A DNA stretch of 64,000 nt, taken from positions 186,001 through 250,000 of the forward strand of contig NZ_JARCJD010000001.1 in assembly GCF_028890115.1 (NCBI RefSeq). The letters are read 5' to 3'. Of this stretch, positions 55,312 to 63,641 are shown piece by piece. The notes beneath the pieces are model-generated. The model was not told where the DNA came from. It saw nothing but the letters and a program-made list of their open reading frames with translations, and searched no databases. Source of the DNA: Phaeobacter sp. QD34_24 (GTDB taxonomy: Bacteria; Pseudomonadota; Alphaproteobacteria; Rhodobacterales; Rhodobacteraceae). Within the stretch, counting starts at the first letter, position 1. Each line of letters begins with the position of its first letter. The translations under genes were made by a program, and so were the position numbers.

Positions 55312-55758
55312 TCAGCGCCAGCGGTTGTGGGCATTTTCCGTGGCGAGACCCGCCAGAACCCCACCGATCACCAGCGCCGCCAGCACATGCGGCACAGCCA
55401 TCACAAAGAAGTAGTCCAGCGCAATCGTGAAAATCGCGCTCAGCGCCTCGAACGGGCCATCGTAGCGGTGCCGCATCGCCAGGCGGAACATCTCCCACAC
55501 CCCTTGGGCGAAAAGCCCCCAGAACACCATCACCGCCATCCCCGTCACACCGTTGTTGATCGCAGGCACCAAACCATGTCCGGCGCGCCGTCCCATCAAG
55601 ACCCAGCCCGTCACAACCCCGATCGCCATGTTCACATGGGTGAAATAGCCAAAATCGGTGCCCTCCGGCATCAAGGGCATGATCATGCCCGACACCACAA
55701 AGGCAAGCAGCGCCATCGACAGGGCTGCGATCAGTCTGGCTCCATTGGGCATTGGCAT
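55312..55758 (-). CDS. trgA: TrgA family membrane protein
   Basis: 148 residues, four hydrophobic helices (about 8-28, 38-56, 68-88, 108-140), start preceded by GGGGAG. The sequence and its place before trgB and cysK match TrgA of the Rhodobacter tellurite-resistance locus. The molecular function is unknown. Confidence 0.82.
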   Translation of the reverse strand: MPMPNGARLIAALSMALLAFVVSGMIMPLMPEGTDFGYFTHVNMAIGVVTGWVLMGRRAGHGLVPAINNGVTGMAVMVFWGLFAQGVWEMFRLAMRHRYDGPFEALSAIFTIALDYFFVMAVPHVLAALVIGGVLAGLATENAHNRWR

Positions 55759-55888
55759 TCACTCCCCTGGTTTTGGCGGATCCGGGTTCAGCCGCACTGT
55801 CCCGTTTTCCGGCCAGGGGTACAAGAGCTGCGTAGAAAGTTCATTGTTTTGTCACGGGGGGTAACCTGAGGTTTTGCCACGAGGACCG

Positions 55889-57313
55889 CTACCTGCCCTC
55901 GCGATGCGCCCCATAGGCCGCCAATGCCCGCTCTCGCCCTGCCTTGAGATCGATCAAGGGCCGGGCGCGCGGCTGATCGGGCGAGAGTTTCCAGCTGCGT
56001 GGCGCCGCATCGAAGAAACCGAGCGCGCTTTGCGGCGGCGTGCTTTGGCCTTCGGCGATCCAGCGGCGGATATAGCGGCGGTCGGCGTCGAACTTGTCGA
56101 TCTGCCCCTCGGGATTATAGATGCGGAAGAACGGAGCCGCATCCGGCCCCGACCCTGCGGTCCATTGCCAGCCCATGGCATTTGCCGCCGGATCCCAATC
56201 CACCAGACAGTCGGCGAACCACTCCATGCCGAGCTTCCAATGCACCATCAGGTGCTTGGTCAGAAAACTGGCGACGATCATCCGCGGGCGGTTGTGCATC
56301 TTGCCGGTCACATAAAGTTCGCGCATGGCGGCATCTACGAAATCATATCCCGTCTGGCCACGCTTCCAGGCCTCCACATCCGGGGTGGTCTCCTGGCTCC
56401 AGCCGAAACTGTTCCATTCGGGGCGCCAGTTCTCACTCAGGATATGGGGCGTGTGATACATCAGGTGATAGGCAAATTCGCGCCAGACCAGTTCCTTCAG
56501 GAAGTGCTCGGTACCCTTGCCGCCCTGCGCCATCGCAGCCTGTCCCAGATGCCACATCCGATGCGGGCTGATTTCGCCCCAGGCAAGGTTTTCAGACAGG
56601 CCCGAGGTCGCATCCAGCGCCGGGAAATCGCGCAGATCCTTGTAGCGGTCCACCGCGTTGCTCAGGAAGGCCTCCAATCGCTCCAGAGCCGCGGATTCGC
56701 CTATGCGGCAATGGGCCCGCACCACCGCCGCGCCGCGCCGCATGGCTGCCCCCATCTGAAAGCTGTCCAATGCGTCGTTGTTCGGCCAGGTGTCCGGCGC
56801 CGGTATCTTGCCCGGCTCCGGCAGCAGGGCATCCGGCTCACGGCTCCGCACCGCCTTCCAGAAGGGCGTATAGACCCGGAACATGCCGCCCGCCTTGGTC
56901 TCCACCGTCCAGGGCTCAAACAACAGCCGCCCGCCAAAGGATATTGCCGCGACACCCGCGGAATTCAGGGTCTCCTTGATTTCGGTATCCCGCGCGATGG
57001 CCTGAGGATCATAAAGGCGCGACCAATAGACCTGCCCGGCCCCGGTTTCAGCGATAAGCTCCTGCAGCGCCTCCAAGGCATCGCCGCGCCGAAAGGTCAG
57101 GCGGCTGCCCCGGCTTTCCAGCGTCCTGGCGAAATGTTCCAGCCCCAGCCCAAGCCGGAACTTGGGCGCGGCCCCAAGTGCCGCTTCCTGGTCATCCAGA
57201 ATATAGACCGGGATCACCGGAGCCTGCCCCGCTACGGCTGCGGTCAGGGCGGGATTATCTGCCAGACGCAGATCGCGGCGAATCCACCAGATCACCGGAG
57301 TTTGGCTGTTCAT
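55889..57313 (-). CDS. phrB: Deoxyribodipyrimidine photolyase
   Basis: 474 residues. The N-terminal alpha/beta antenna domain begins VIWWIRRDLRLADNPAL. The C-terminal FAD domain contains the WSQETTPDVEAWKRGQTGYDFVDAAMREL and TGKMHNRPRMIVASFL regions that shape the CPD-binding pocket. It repairs UV-induced pyrimidine dimers using blue light, as expected for a surface-water bacterium. Not in an obvious operon. Confidence 0.94.
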   Translation of the reverse strand: MNSQTPVIWWIRRDLRLADNPALTAAVAGQAPVIPVYILDDQEAALGAAPKFRLGLGLEHFARTLESRGSRLTFRRGDALEALQELIAETGAGQVYWSRLYDPQAIARDTEIKETLNSAGVAAISFGGRLLFEPWTVETKAGGMFRVYTPFWKAVRSREPDALLPEPGKIPAPDTWPNNDALDSFQMGAAMRRGAAVVRAHCRIGESAALERLEAFLSNAVDRYKDLRDFPALDATSGLSENLAWGEISPHRMWHLGQAAMAQGGKGTEHFLKELVWREFAYHLMYHTPHILSENWRPEWNSFGWSQETTPDVEAWKRGQTGYDFVDAAMRELYVTGKMHNRPRMIVASFLTKHLMVHWKLGMEWFADCLVDWDPAANAMGWQWTAGSGPDAAPFFRIYNPEGQIDKFDADRRYIRRWIAEGQSTPPQSALGFFDAAPRSWKLSPDQPRARPLIDLKAGRERALAAYGAHREGR

Positions 57314-57340
57314 ATACGTGGGCCTTCGTGCTGAGAAACG

Positions 57341-58564
57341 CTACAGCACGCGATCTAGAGCCTCGATCAGCCGGGTCACCTCATTTTTGCTGGTGTAATG
57401 CGTGAAACTCATCCGCAGGACACCCTGATCGGGGTTTACACCCATCGCCTCCAGCGCGCGGACCGCGTAGAAATCGCCGCCCCCCGCCATGATGCCATGG
57501 GCGGCCAGATCCTTTGCCACCTCTTCGCCGGGGCGGTTGATGGCGACGGCCACGGTGGGCGCGCGCCGGGCCGCATCCGAGGGGCCAATCAGGCGCAGAT
57601 CATTGCGATCCTTCACCGCGTCCAGCAGCGGCTGCAACAGCTCCACCTCATGCGCCCGCATCAGGTCATGCACAAATGCGCCGCGGGCAACGGCCCCTTC
57701 CGAAGGGCCGCCATGATGATCACAGAGCGCATCGATGTAATCGGCCATGCCCGCACTCGCCGCCACCTGGGCATGATCCGGCCCGGCAGGGGTGAAGCGT
57801 TTATATAGAACACCGCCGTTGAAATAGTGCCCCTGGTTGGGCAGCAATTCCCCCAGGGCGCGGCGGATCACCATCACACCCTGATGGGGCCCGTAGGTCT
57901 TATAGGCGGAAAAGAGATAGATATCCGGCCCCAGCTCATCGACGTTGGGCAACCCATGCGGCGCATATGACACGCCATCGACGCAGACAAAGGCCCCCGC
58001 CGCATGGCACAGCGCGGTGATCTCGGTCACCGGGTTGATCTCTCCCACCACGTTGGAGCAATGGGGAAAGCAGACAAGCCGGACGTTTTCATCCAGCAGA
58101 TCTTCCAGAGCGCTTGGATCCAGATGCCCGCTCAAAGGGTCGATCTTCCATTCCCGGATCTCGATCCCCTCTTCGGCCAGGCGGCGCCAGGGGCCGCTGT
58201 TGGCCTCGTGATCCTGGTTGGTGACAATGATTGCCTCACCCGGGGACAGAAACTGGCGGAAGGCCTGCGCCAGCACATAGGTGTTCTGGGTGGTGGAGGG
58301 ACCGAAGCTGACTTCATCCGTCTGCACGCCCAGGATCGCCGCCAGGCGCTGGCGCGCCTCGTCCATTTCGGTCCCGGCCAGAGTCGAGGCCTCATAGGGG
58401 GCATAGGGCTGCACCTTGCGCTGGGTATAGAACCGGGTCAGCCGGTCGATCACCGGCTTGCAGGTGTAAGAGCCACCGGCATTCTCGAAAAAGGCCTGCC
58501 CCTCCAAAGAAGGTTCGGAAAAGGCAGGGAACTGCCCACGCACAAAATCGATATCCAAAGCCAT
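57341..58564 (-). CDS. Class V aminotransferase (cysteine-desulfurase-like)
   Basis: 407 residues from the ATG at 58564 (GGGGGG upstream). PLP-type fold with the Schiff-base Lys in LFSAYKTYGPHQG and the upstream phosphate-contact segment FGPSTTQNTY. It lacks the long Cys-containing loop hallmark that I would need to call IscS or SufS. It lies downstream of the acuI terminator, so it is probably separate from the DMSP genes. Confidence 0.85.
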   Translation of the reverse strand: MALDIDFVRGQFPAFSEPSLEGQAFFENAGGSYTCKPVIDRLTRFYTQRKVQPYAPYEASTLAGTEMDEARQRLAAILGVQTDEVSFGPSTTQNTYVLAQAFRQFLSPGEAIIVTNQDHEANSGPWRRLAEEGIEIREWKIDPLSGHLDPSALEDLLDENVRLVCFPHCSNVVGEINPVTEITALCHAAGAFVCVDGVSYAPHGLPNVDELGPDIYLFSAYKTYGPHQGVMVIRRALGELLPNQGHYFNGGVLYKRFTPAGPDHAQVAASAGMADYIDALCDHHGGPSEGAVARGAFVHDLMRAHEVELLQPLLDAVKDRNDLRLIGPSDAARRAPTVAVAINRPGEEVAKDLAAHGIMAGGGDFYAVRALEAMGVNPDQGVLRMSFTHYTSKNEVTRLIEALDRVL

Positions 58565-58652
58565 CTTTGCCCCCCACATTATCGGTCACAAAAGGGATGC
58601 AGGTCTTCCCCGTGAAGGTCAAGCACAGCCGTGCAGAACCCTACCAGAATGG

Positions 58653-58681
58653 AAAACACGCGGCGCATAGGCCGCGTGTTT
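58653..58681 (-). terminator. Intrinsic terminator after acuI
   Basis: AACACGCGGC (58655-58664) pairs with GCCGCGTGTT (58671-58680). On the minus strand TTTT follows (58656-58653). It is 27 bases after the acuI stop and ends the dmdA-acuI transcript. Confidence 0.8.
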
Positions 58682-58707
58682 GATCACATCCCGCATTGGA
58701 TGCCTTA

Positions 58708-59700
58708 TCAGCCGTTCACATCCACAACCACACGGCCCTGGACCTGACCTTTCAGGATATCGGCCCCCAGTTGCGGCAGATCCTTCAGGGTTGCCGGGCG
58801 GATCATCGCCTCCAGCTTGTCCATCGGCAGGTCGGATGCGATCCGCTGCCAGGCGCGCAGGCGGTTGTCATAGGGTTGCATCACGGAATCAATGCCCAGG
58901 AGGTTCACCCCCCGCAGCAGGAAAGGCACCACCGTTGCAGGCAGGTTGGCACCGCCAGCCAGCCCCACAGCAGCAACCGAGGCTCCGTATTTCATCTGAC
59001 CCAGCACCCGCGCCAGCATGGGACCACCCACCGCATCGATGCAGCCCGCCCAGGTTTCGCTTTCCAGCGGCCGCTTGACCGTCTCGTTGATCTCTTCACG
59101 CGCAACGATCTGTGTCGCGCCAAGGCCGCGCAGGTAGTCCTCGGTCTCGGGGCGTCCGGTGACGGCGGCCACCTCATAACCCAGATGCGCCAGGATCGCG
59201 GTCGCGACCGAGCCGACCCCCCCCGCAGCACCGGTCACCAGAACCGGGCCGTGGTGTTTCTCCATCCCGTGGTCCTCCAGCGCCATCACCGCCAGCATCG
59301 CGGTGAAGCCGGCCGTGCCCACGGCCATGGCCTGCCGGGTATCCAGCCCCTCGGGCAGCGGCACCAGCCAGTCCGCGCGCACACGGGCCTTCTGGGAATA
59401 GCCACCCCAATGGGCCTCGCCCACCCGCCAACCGGTCAGCACCACCTTGTCACCGGGCTTGTAGCGATCATCGGAAGAAGCCTCGACCGTACCGGCGAAA
59501 TCGATGCCCGGAACATGAGGATACTTGCGCACCAGCCCGCCGCCGGGACCGATGCAGAGCCCGTCCTTGTAGTTCACGGTGGAGTATTCCACCGCCACCG
59601 TCACCTCGGCCTCGGGCAGATCGTCAAGCCCGATCTGTTCGACCGCGGCGGATGTCTTGCCGCTCTCTTCGTCCTTGTTCACCACCAATGCATTGAACAT
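58708..59700 (-). CDS. acuI: Acrylyl-CoA reductase AcuI (NADPH)
   Basis: 330-residue medium-chain dehydrogenase/reductase without the structural zinc Cys set. The NADPH fold shows VLVTGAAGGVGSVATAIL, and the N-terminus is MFNALVVNKDEESG as in roseobacter AcuI. It reduces acryloyl-CoA to propionyl-CoA and so detoxifies acrylate from DMSP breakdown. GGGGAG is 6 bases before the ATG at 59700 but touches the ATG at 59706, so 59700 is the start. It follows dmdA by 17 bases. Confidence 0.93.
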   Translation of the reverse strand: MFNALVVNKDEESGKTSAAVEQIGLDDLPEAEVTVAVEYSTVNYKDGLCIGPGGGLVRKYPHVPGIDFAGTVEASSDDRYKPGDKVVLTGWRVGEAHWGGYSQKARVRADWLVPLPEGLDTRQAMAVGTAGFTAMLAVMALEDHGMEKHHGPVLVTGAAGGVGSVATAILAHLGYEVAAVTGRPETEDYLRGLGATQIVAREEINETVKRPLESETWAGCIDAVGGPMLARVLGQMKYGASVAAVGLAGGANLPATVVPFLLRGVNLLGIDSVMQPYDNRLRAWQRIASDLPMDKLEAMIRPATLKDLPQLGADILKGQVQGRVVVDVNG

Positions 59701-59717
59701 GCCCATCTCCCCTTTCG

Positions 59718-60821
59718 CTAAATCCAGAATGTCTCGCGCACGCTGGCCGCGCGCATGCCGTCCGGCGTTTCCACTTCAAGCCGGGTGCCCTCATCCCAAT
59801 GAGTCATGCGCACCATGCCGATGGCCACATTGGTCTGAAAATCCGGCGACCAGGCTGCCGAGGTCACCCGCCCGACCCGGCGCCCGCCGGAATAGACCGG
59901 CCAGATCTGATCACAGGGCGGCACCGCATCGCCATGGATCGAGATCGCGCGGATCTGCTGGACCGGCCCTTCCTTGGCCACCCGCAACAGCGCATCGCGA
60001 CCGATACAGCCGATAGCCGTATGGGTATTGCAGAACCGACCGAGCCCGCATTCATGGGGCGTGTTGTCATCGGTCATGTCGTTACCATAGCTGAGCAGAC
60101 CACCCTCGATCCGCTCGATCAGATTGGGGCAGCCGGCGCGCACCTCCAGATCTTCGCCCGCCTCGAACAGCTTGCGCCACAGCGGCATGCCGAATTCGCT
60201 GCCCTCCACGTAGATCTCGAAACCACCCTGCTTGGAATAGCCCGAGCGCGCAATCACCAAGTCATGGCCCTGGAACTGGTAGACGCCAAAGCGGAAGAAC
60301 CGGATGTTGCGGATGCTTTCGCCAAAGACCCGCACCATCAGTTCCTCGGCCTTTGGCCCCTGTACCGCAAGTGGCGACACATCCGGCTCATCCACCAGCA
60401 CATCCAGGCGCCAGCCATTGGCGATACCCTTGACCCAGTAGAGAAGATCGCTGTCGGCGATGGAAATCCACCAGCGGTCATCCGCAAGCTTGACCGCGAC
60501 GGGGTCGTTCAGCATGCCGCCCGTTTCATCCACGATCGGCACATAGTAGCACTGGCCTGCCGTCATGCCGCGCAGATCGCGCGGGGTCAGCATTTGCATC
60601 AGCCGCCCGGCGTCAGGCCCGCGCAGTTCCACCTGACGTTCACAGGCCACATCCCAGACCTGCACGTGGCGTTTCAGGTGATGGTAATCGGCCTCCACGC
60701 TTTCGAAAACCGTGGGCAGCAGCATGTGGTTATAGACCGTGTAGCCTTTGACCCCGGCAGCCTCCACACCTTCGGAAAAGGGTGTGCGCCGCAGACGACG
60801 GGATGGTGAGATCAGAGCCAT
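59718..60821 (-). CDS. dmdA: Dimethylsulfoniopropionate demethylase DmdA
   Basis: 367-residue GcvT-fold enzyme moving a methyl group from DMSP to tetrahydrofolate, giving methylmercaptopropionate. The sequence matches roseobacter clade DmdA rather than glycine-cleavage GcvT (start MALISPSRRLRRTPF, VWDVACERQVELRG, YSKQGGFEIYVEG). GGGAGGA lies 7 bases before the ATG. Pairing with acuI and a divergent GntR gene supports the call. The later genes dmdBCD are not in the window. Confidence 0.95.
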   Translation of the reverse strand: MALISPSRRLRRTPFSEGVEAAGVKGYTVYNHMLLPTVFESVEADYHHLKRHVQVWDVACERQVELRGPDAGRLMQMLTPRDLRGMTAGQCYYVPIVDETGGMLNDPVAVKLADDRWWISIADSDLLYWVKGIANGWRLDVLVDEPDVSPLAVQGPKAEELMVRVFGESIRNIRFFRFGVYQFQGHDLVIARSGYSKQGGFEIYVEGSEFGMPLWRKLFEAGEDLEVRAGCPNLIERIEGGLLSYGNDMTDDNTPHECGLGRFCNTHTAIGCIGRDALLRVAKEGPVQQIRAISIHGDAVPPCDQIWPVYSGGRRVGRVTSAAWSPDFQTNVAIGMVRMTHWDEGTRLEVETPDGMRAASVRETFWI

Positions 60822-60895
60822 TGCAAATCCTCCCAGGCAATGGTGAGCCTCTGCCCCAGGGGCGGCAGAGCGCGACTCAGGACTTGAACTTTAAA

Positions 60896-60919
60896 TGTCA
60901 GACTTTTAAATGTCTGACA
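60896..60919. promoter_or_regulatory. Paired GntR-type operator between dmdA and its divergent regulator
   Basis: TGTCAGAC (60896-60903) and GTCTGACA (60912-60919) are a perfect inverted repeat with an 8-base spacer. The second half, TGTCTGACA (60911-60919), is itself palindromic and fits the FadR-subfamily pattern TNGTNNNACNA. The half-sites are 15 bases apart, near the middle of the 173-bp divergent promoter region. Confidence 0.7.
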
Positions 60920-60994
60920 AATAATTTCTGCACCCTGCCTCCGTCATACCTGCGGGTACGGCGGTAGGCTCAGCAAACCGCAGCGGATCCGCCG

Positions 60995-61732
60995 ATGAAG
61001 ATCGACCCCAAAAGCACAGATGACCTCTCCGTTCAGATCGCCGAGGCCATCAAGGATGCCATCATGAGCGGTGCCCTGATCGTGGATGAGCGGCTGCCGT
61101 CCGAGGCCGAGCTGGCCGATCATTTCGCGGTGTCCCGCCCGACGGTACGCGAAGCCTTGAAACGGCTGGCGGCACAGGCGTTGATCCGCACCCAGCGCGG
61201 CGCGGCCGGCGGCGCCTTTGTCAACCGGCTGAGTTTCGAGGATGCCCACGCCCAGCAGATCACGACCTCGACGCTGCTATTGTCGATGAATGCGGTCAGT
61301 TTCGACACCGCCTGCGAAGCGCGATTTGCGCTGGAGCGCGCCTGCGCCCCGCTTTCGGCGCTGCGGCGTACCCCGGATCACCTGGCGGCCATGCGCGCCG
61401 AAATCCTACGCCAATCCCAGCCGGGGCTGACGGATGAGACCTTTTGCGCCTCGGATGTGGCCTTTCACCGTGCCCTGGTGGATGGCGCGGACAATCCGGT
61501 GCTGTCCTATCATCTTGCCGGTGCAGTCGAGGCGATGCAGCCCCTGATGAACATGATCACCTTCACCGCACGGGATCGCGCCCGCATCATCGCCCTGCAT
61601 CAGGGCATCGCAGATGCCATCGAAGGCGGTGATGGAGACGCGGCCAACAGGATCCTGACAGAGCTGGAAGACGAAACCCGCAAGCTGGCCCGCGACGTCT
61701 TTGCCGCCCGCATGCCTGCGCAAGCGGTGTGA
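60995..61732 (+). CDS. GntR-family (FadR/FCD) regulator, probable dmdA regulator
   Basis: 245 residues: N-terminal winged helix-turn-helix (RLPSEAELADHFAVSRPTVR) and a C-terminal FCD ligand domain (about 90-235, with Asp/His residues such as SDVAFHRALV and ALHQGIADAI that usually bind a metal). It is divergent from dmdA with paired operator-like sites between. A GntR gene is also known next to dmdA in Ruegeria pomeroyi. Ligand unknown; DMSP or acrylate derivatives are the guess. Confidence 0.9.
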   Translation: MKIDPKSTDDLSVQIAEAIKDAIMSGALIVDERLPSEAELADHFAVSRPTVREALKRLAAQALIRTQRGAAGGAFVNRLSFEDAHAQQITTSTLLLSMNAVSFDTACEARFALERACAPLSALRRTPDHLAAMRAEILRQSQPGLTDETFCASDVAFHRALVDGADNPVLSYHLAGAVEAMQPLMNMITFTARDRARIIALHQGIADAIEGGDGDAANRILTELEDETRKLARDVFAARMPAQAV

Positions 61733-61844
61733 CACCGGCCCCTTGCGTCTCCCCCTTGATCCCGCCCTTCTGATCAAGAAACCGGCCTCCGGAAAACCTG
61801 TGCCCGGGCTACGGTTGCCCCTTTTATTCCGCCCCGCCTGATCC

Positions 61845-61850
61845 TATATT
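61845..61850 (+). promoter_or_regulatory. Candidate -10 box of the tmRNA promoter
   Basis: TATATT with a weak T-rich -35-like segment 17 bases upstream. It would start transcription near 61857, just before the acceptor piece of the tmRNA. Confidence 0.45.
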
Positions 61851-61865
61851 CGTTCTGTCTCCTCG

Positions 61866-62210
61866 TGGGACTATGGACATAAACGCGCTCGTAATAAGCG
61901 GATCGGACCCGGGGGCGGTACCCGGCGGCTCCACCATAAACCTTCTGGCAGTCTCCTTCGTTTGGGGAGCGCTTTCAGAACCGGGGGGCCGAAATAGGAT
62001 CGACGAACGTCTAAAGGGGTTAGCTTTGTCTCGGCTGTCTGCCACCGTTACCGGCGAAAACAGTACAATTGCAAACGACAATCGTGCTCCGGTTGCTCTG
62101 GCTGCGTAAGCAGTTCGAGTCGAACCGACTTTAAGTCCTTATGCCTAGCCGCGTAAGGCGGGGTTCGCAGGTACCTGGCAACAGAAACCTGCACTTTACC
62201 TCTTCCGTGA
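61866..62210 (+). ncRNA. ssrA: Circularly permuted two-piece tmRNA
   Basis: Acceptor piece first: T-arm stem CCGGG/CCCGG (61909-61913, 61921-61925), acceptor strand CGGCTCC and encoded ACCA ending at 61936. A spacer is then removed, and the coding piece begins at GGGGCCG (61985), which pairs perfectly with CGGCTCC. The tag frame is at 62071-62109: ANDNRAPVALAA and stop. Hairpins after the tag belong to the pseudoknot region. It rescues stalled ribosomes. The outer ends are approximate. A plus-strand open frame at 61873-62109 is an artefact of this RNA. Confidence 0.93.
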
Positions 62211-62226
62211 TCCTGTTCGCTATTGC

Positions 62227-62257
62227 CGGTGTCACCCATCTATTCGGTGTCACCCAT
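62227..62257. repeat. 13-bp direct repeats downstream of the tmRNA
   Basis: CGGTGTCACCCAT occurs at 62227-62239 and 62245-62257 (18-base period), each preceded by TATT. They lie just after the tmRNA 3' region. The remaining 160 bases before the next gene hold a 7-bp hairpin (GCTCTCC/GGAGAGC, 62284-62305) without a T-run and nothing else I can name. Confidence 0.6.
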
Positions 62258-62417
62258 TGCCTTGATCAAACCCGCTTGGGCTGGCTCTCCTCCCTTTTGG
62301 AGAGCGCTTGCCGGAAACATATGAGCAGATGCCCGCTCACTGTTTTGAGGGAACGTATCTCGTTGAGATTTTATTCAGATTTTGCGCCGATCCTCCTTCA
62401 CAACACGGAGACATGAC

Positions 62418-62852
62418 ATGAGCAACATCGACGTTTTGCGCAACTGGTACACCGAGGTCTGGGAAAAGGGGAACCTGGACGTGATTGGCGACTATTTTGC
62501 GCCCGATACAATCGCCAACGGCGTTGTTCCGGAGATGCAGATGGGGACCGACGACTTTCGCGATCTGGTCATGGCCTTTCAGGCGCATGTCGGCAAGTTC
62601 AAGGTCTTCCTGCCAAAGATCGTCGAAGATGGAGACTGGCTGTCCGCCATCGTGATCGTGCGCACCACCCGGGCCGACACCGGCGCCCCGATTGAGGTGA
62701 CAGGCCAGGTCATGACGCGTTTTGAAAACGGCAAGATTGTCGAGGCATACAATCACTTCGACTATATCTCACTGCTGGAGCAGATGGGCATGCTGCCGAC
62801 GGATACCATGCCCATCTGCATGACCGGGCAACGCCTGGACTGGCAGCAGTAA
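62418..62852 (+). CDS. SnoaL-like (NTF2-fold) protein, copy 1
   Basis: 144 residues starting MSNIDVLRNWYTEVW, GGAG upstream. NTF2/SnoaL-type alpha+beta cone fold with the characteristic first helix and the RFENGKIVEAYNHFDY strand. Such proteins include polyketide cyclases and small isomerases, but most have no known reaction. The C-terminal motif MPICMTGQRLDW recurs in the next gene, marking the two as paralogues. Confidence 0.82.
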   Translation: MSNIDVLRNWYTEVWEKGNLDVIGDYFAPDTIANGVVPEMQMGTDDFRDLVMAFQAHVGKFKVFLPKIVEDGDWLSAIVIVRTTRADTGAPIEVTGQVMTRFENGKIVEAYNHFDYISLLEQMGMLPTDTMPICMTGQRLDWQQ

Positions 62853-63088
62853 GGCGCAAGCCAGCCGCTGGGGCATCTTCTGCGTCGGCGTTTTCTACCC
62901 TGGCTCTATCCCGGCGATTTCTGCACAGGCCACTGTCGGCCTGCGCACAGCCCTGCTGCATCGGCCCTATCTAATTGATTTTCAGTCACAAAAATTGCCA
63001 ATAAAATCACCCCTCCCCCCATCGACACCGGTATTGGCAAAGAGTATCAGGTTGAACCTTCAACTATGACTGATCGAGATACTCCTTC

Positions 63089-63538
63089 ATGACGACCCCT
63101 CCCAGCCGCAACCTGGAGATTGTGAAACACTGGTTTCACGAGCTTTGGGAAGAAGCCGACACAGCCGCCATTCAGGCACTGGCACAGTCCGGCACCAAGA
63201 TGCACGGACCAATTTCCGACTTGGGCACGCCTCATAGCGACTACGGAGAAGTGGTCCGGGCGCTGAACAACCTGCTGCAGAACATCGTCTTCGAGTATGC
63301 CAACCCGATTGAACAGGGGGAGTGGATTGCCTTTCAATTGATCGTCAATGCCGACTCCGTTGCAACCGGTCAGAGCCTCCGCTTTTCGGGGCACATCAGC
63401 GCGCGGGTGACAGATGGCCAGGTTGCGGAGATCTTCTCCACCATGGACTACATGACCATGTTCGAGAAGCTTGGTCAGCTTCCGGAGGAATCGCTGCCGA
63501 TCTGCCTGACCGGGGAAAGGCTCATCTGGGCGAAATAG
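63089..63538 (+). CDS. SnoaL-like (NTF2-fold) protein, copy 2
   Basis: 149 residues starting MTTPPSRNLEIVKHWFHELW. It shares with copy 1 the N-terminal helix, the DY-x(2)-x-x-x-E-x-x-G-x-LP stretch and the closing PIC-x-TG-x-RL-x-W motif, with overall modest similarity, so the pair is an old tandem duplication. Its catalytic role is unknown. A hairpin without T-run (GGGATCGG/CCGATCCC, 63538-63559) directly follows the stop. Confidence 0.8.
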   Translation: MTTPPSRNLEIVKHWFHELWEEADTAAIQALAQSGTKMHGPISDLGTPHSDYGEVVRALNNLLQNIVFEYANPIEQGEWIAFQLIVNADSVATGQSLRFSGHISARVTDGQVAEIFSTMDYMTMFEKLGQLPEESLPICLTGERLIWAK

Positions 63539-63641
63539 GGATCGGGCGCCGCCGATCCCGGCACAAGATTTCACTGTCTCCCACCCCCGGCTTGGCCTAT
63601 AGCCCTTGGCGGATCAGGTCAAAACAGCACCGGAGAGCGAC

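Noticed and set aside
57341-58564. IscS/SufS call for the class V aminotransferase
   Set aside because: PLP Lys is clear, but no isc/suf neighbours and no convincing catalytic Cys loop, so only the family is named.
61873-62109. 78-codon plus-strand frame
   Set aside because: Covers the tmRNA acceptor piece, spacer and tag; its C-terminus is the proteolysis tag itself.
63538-63559. Hairpin after the second SnoaL-like gene as a terminator
   Set aside because: Perfect 8-bp stem but no T-run follows and it overlaps the stop codon, so it is mentioned only with the gene.
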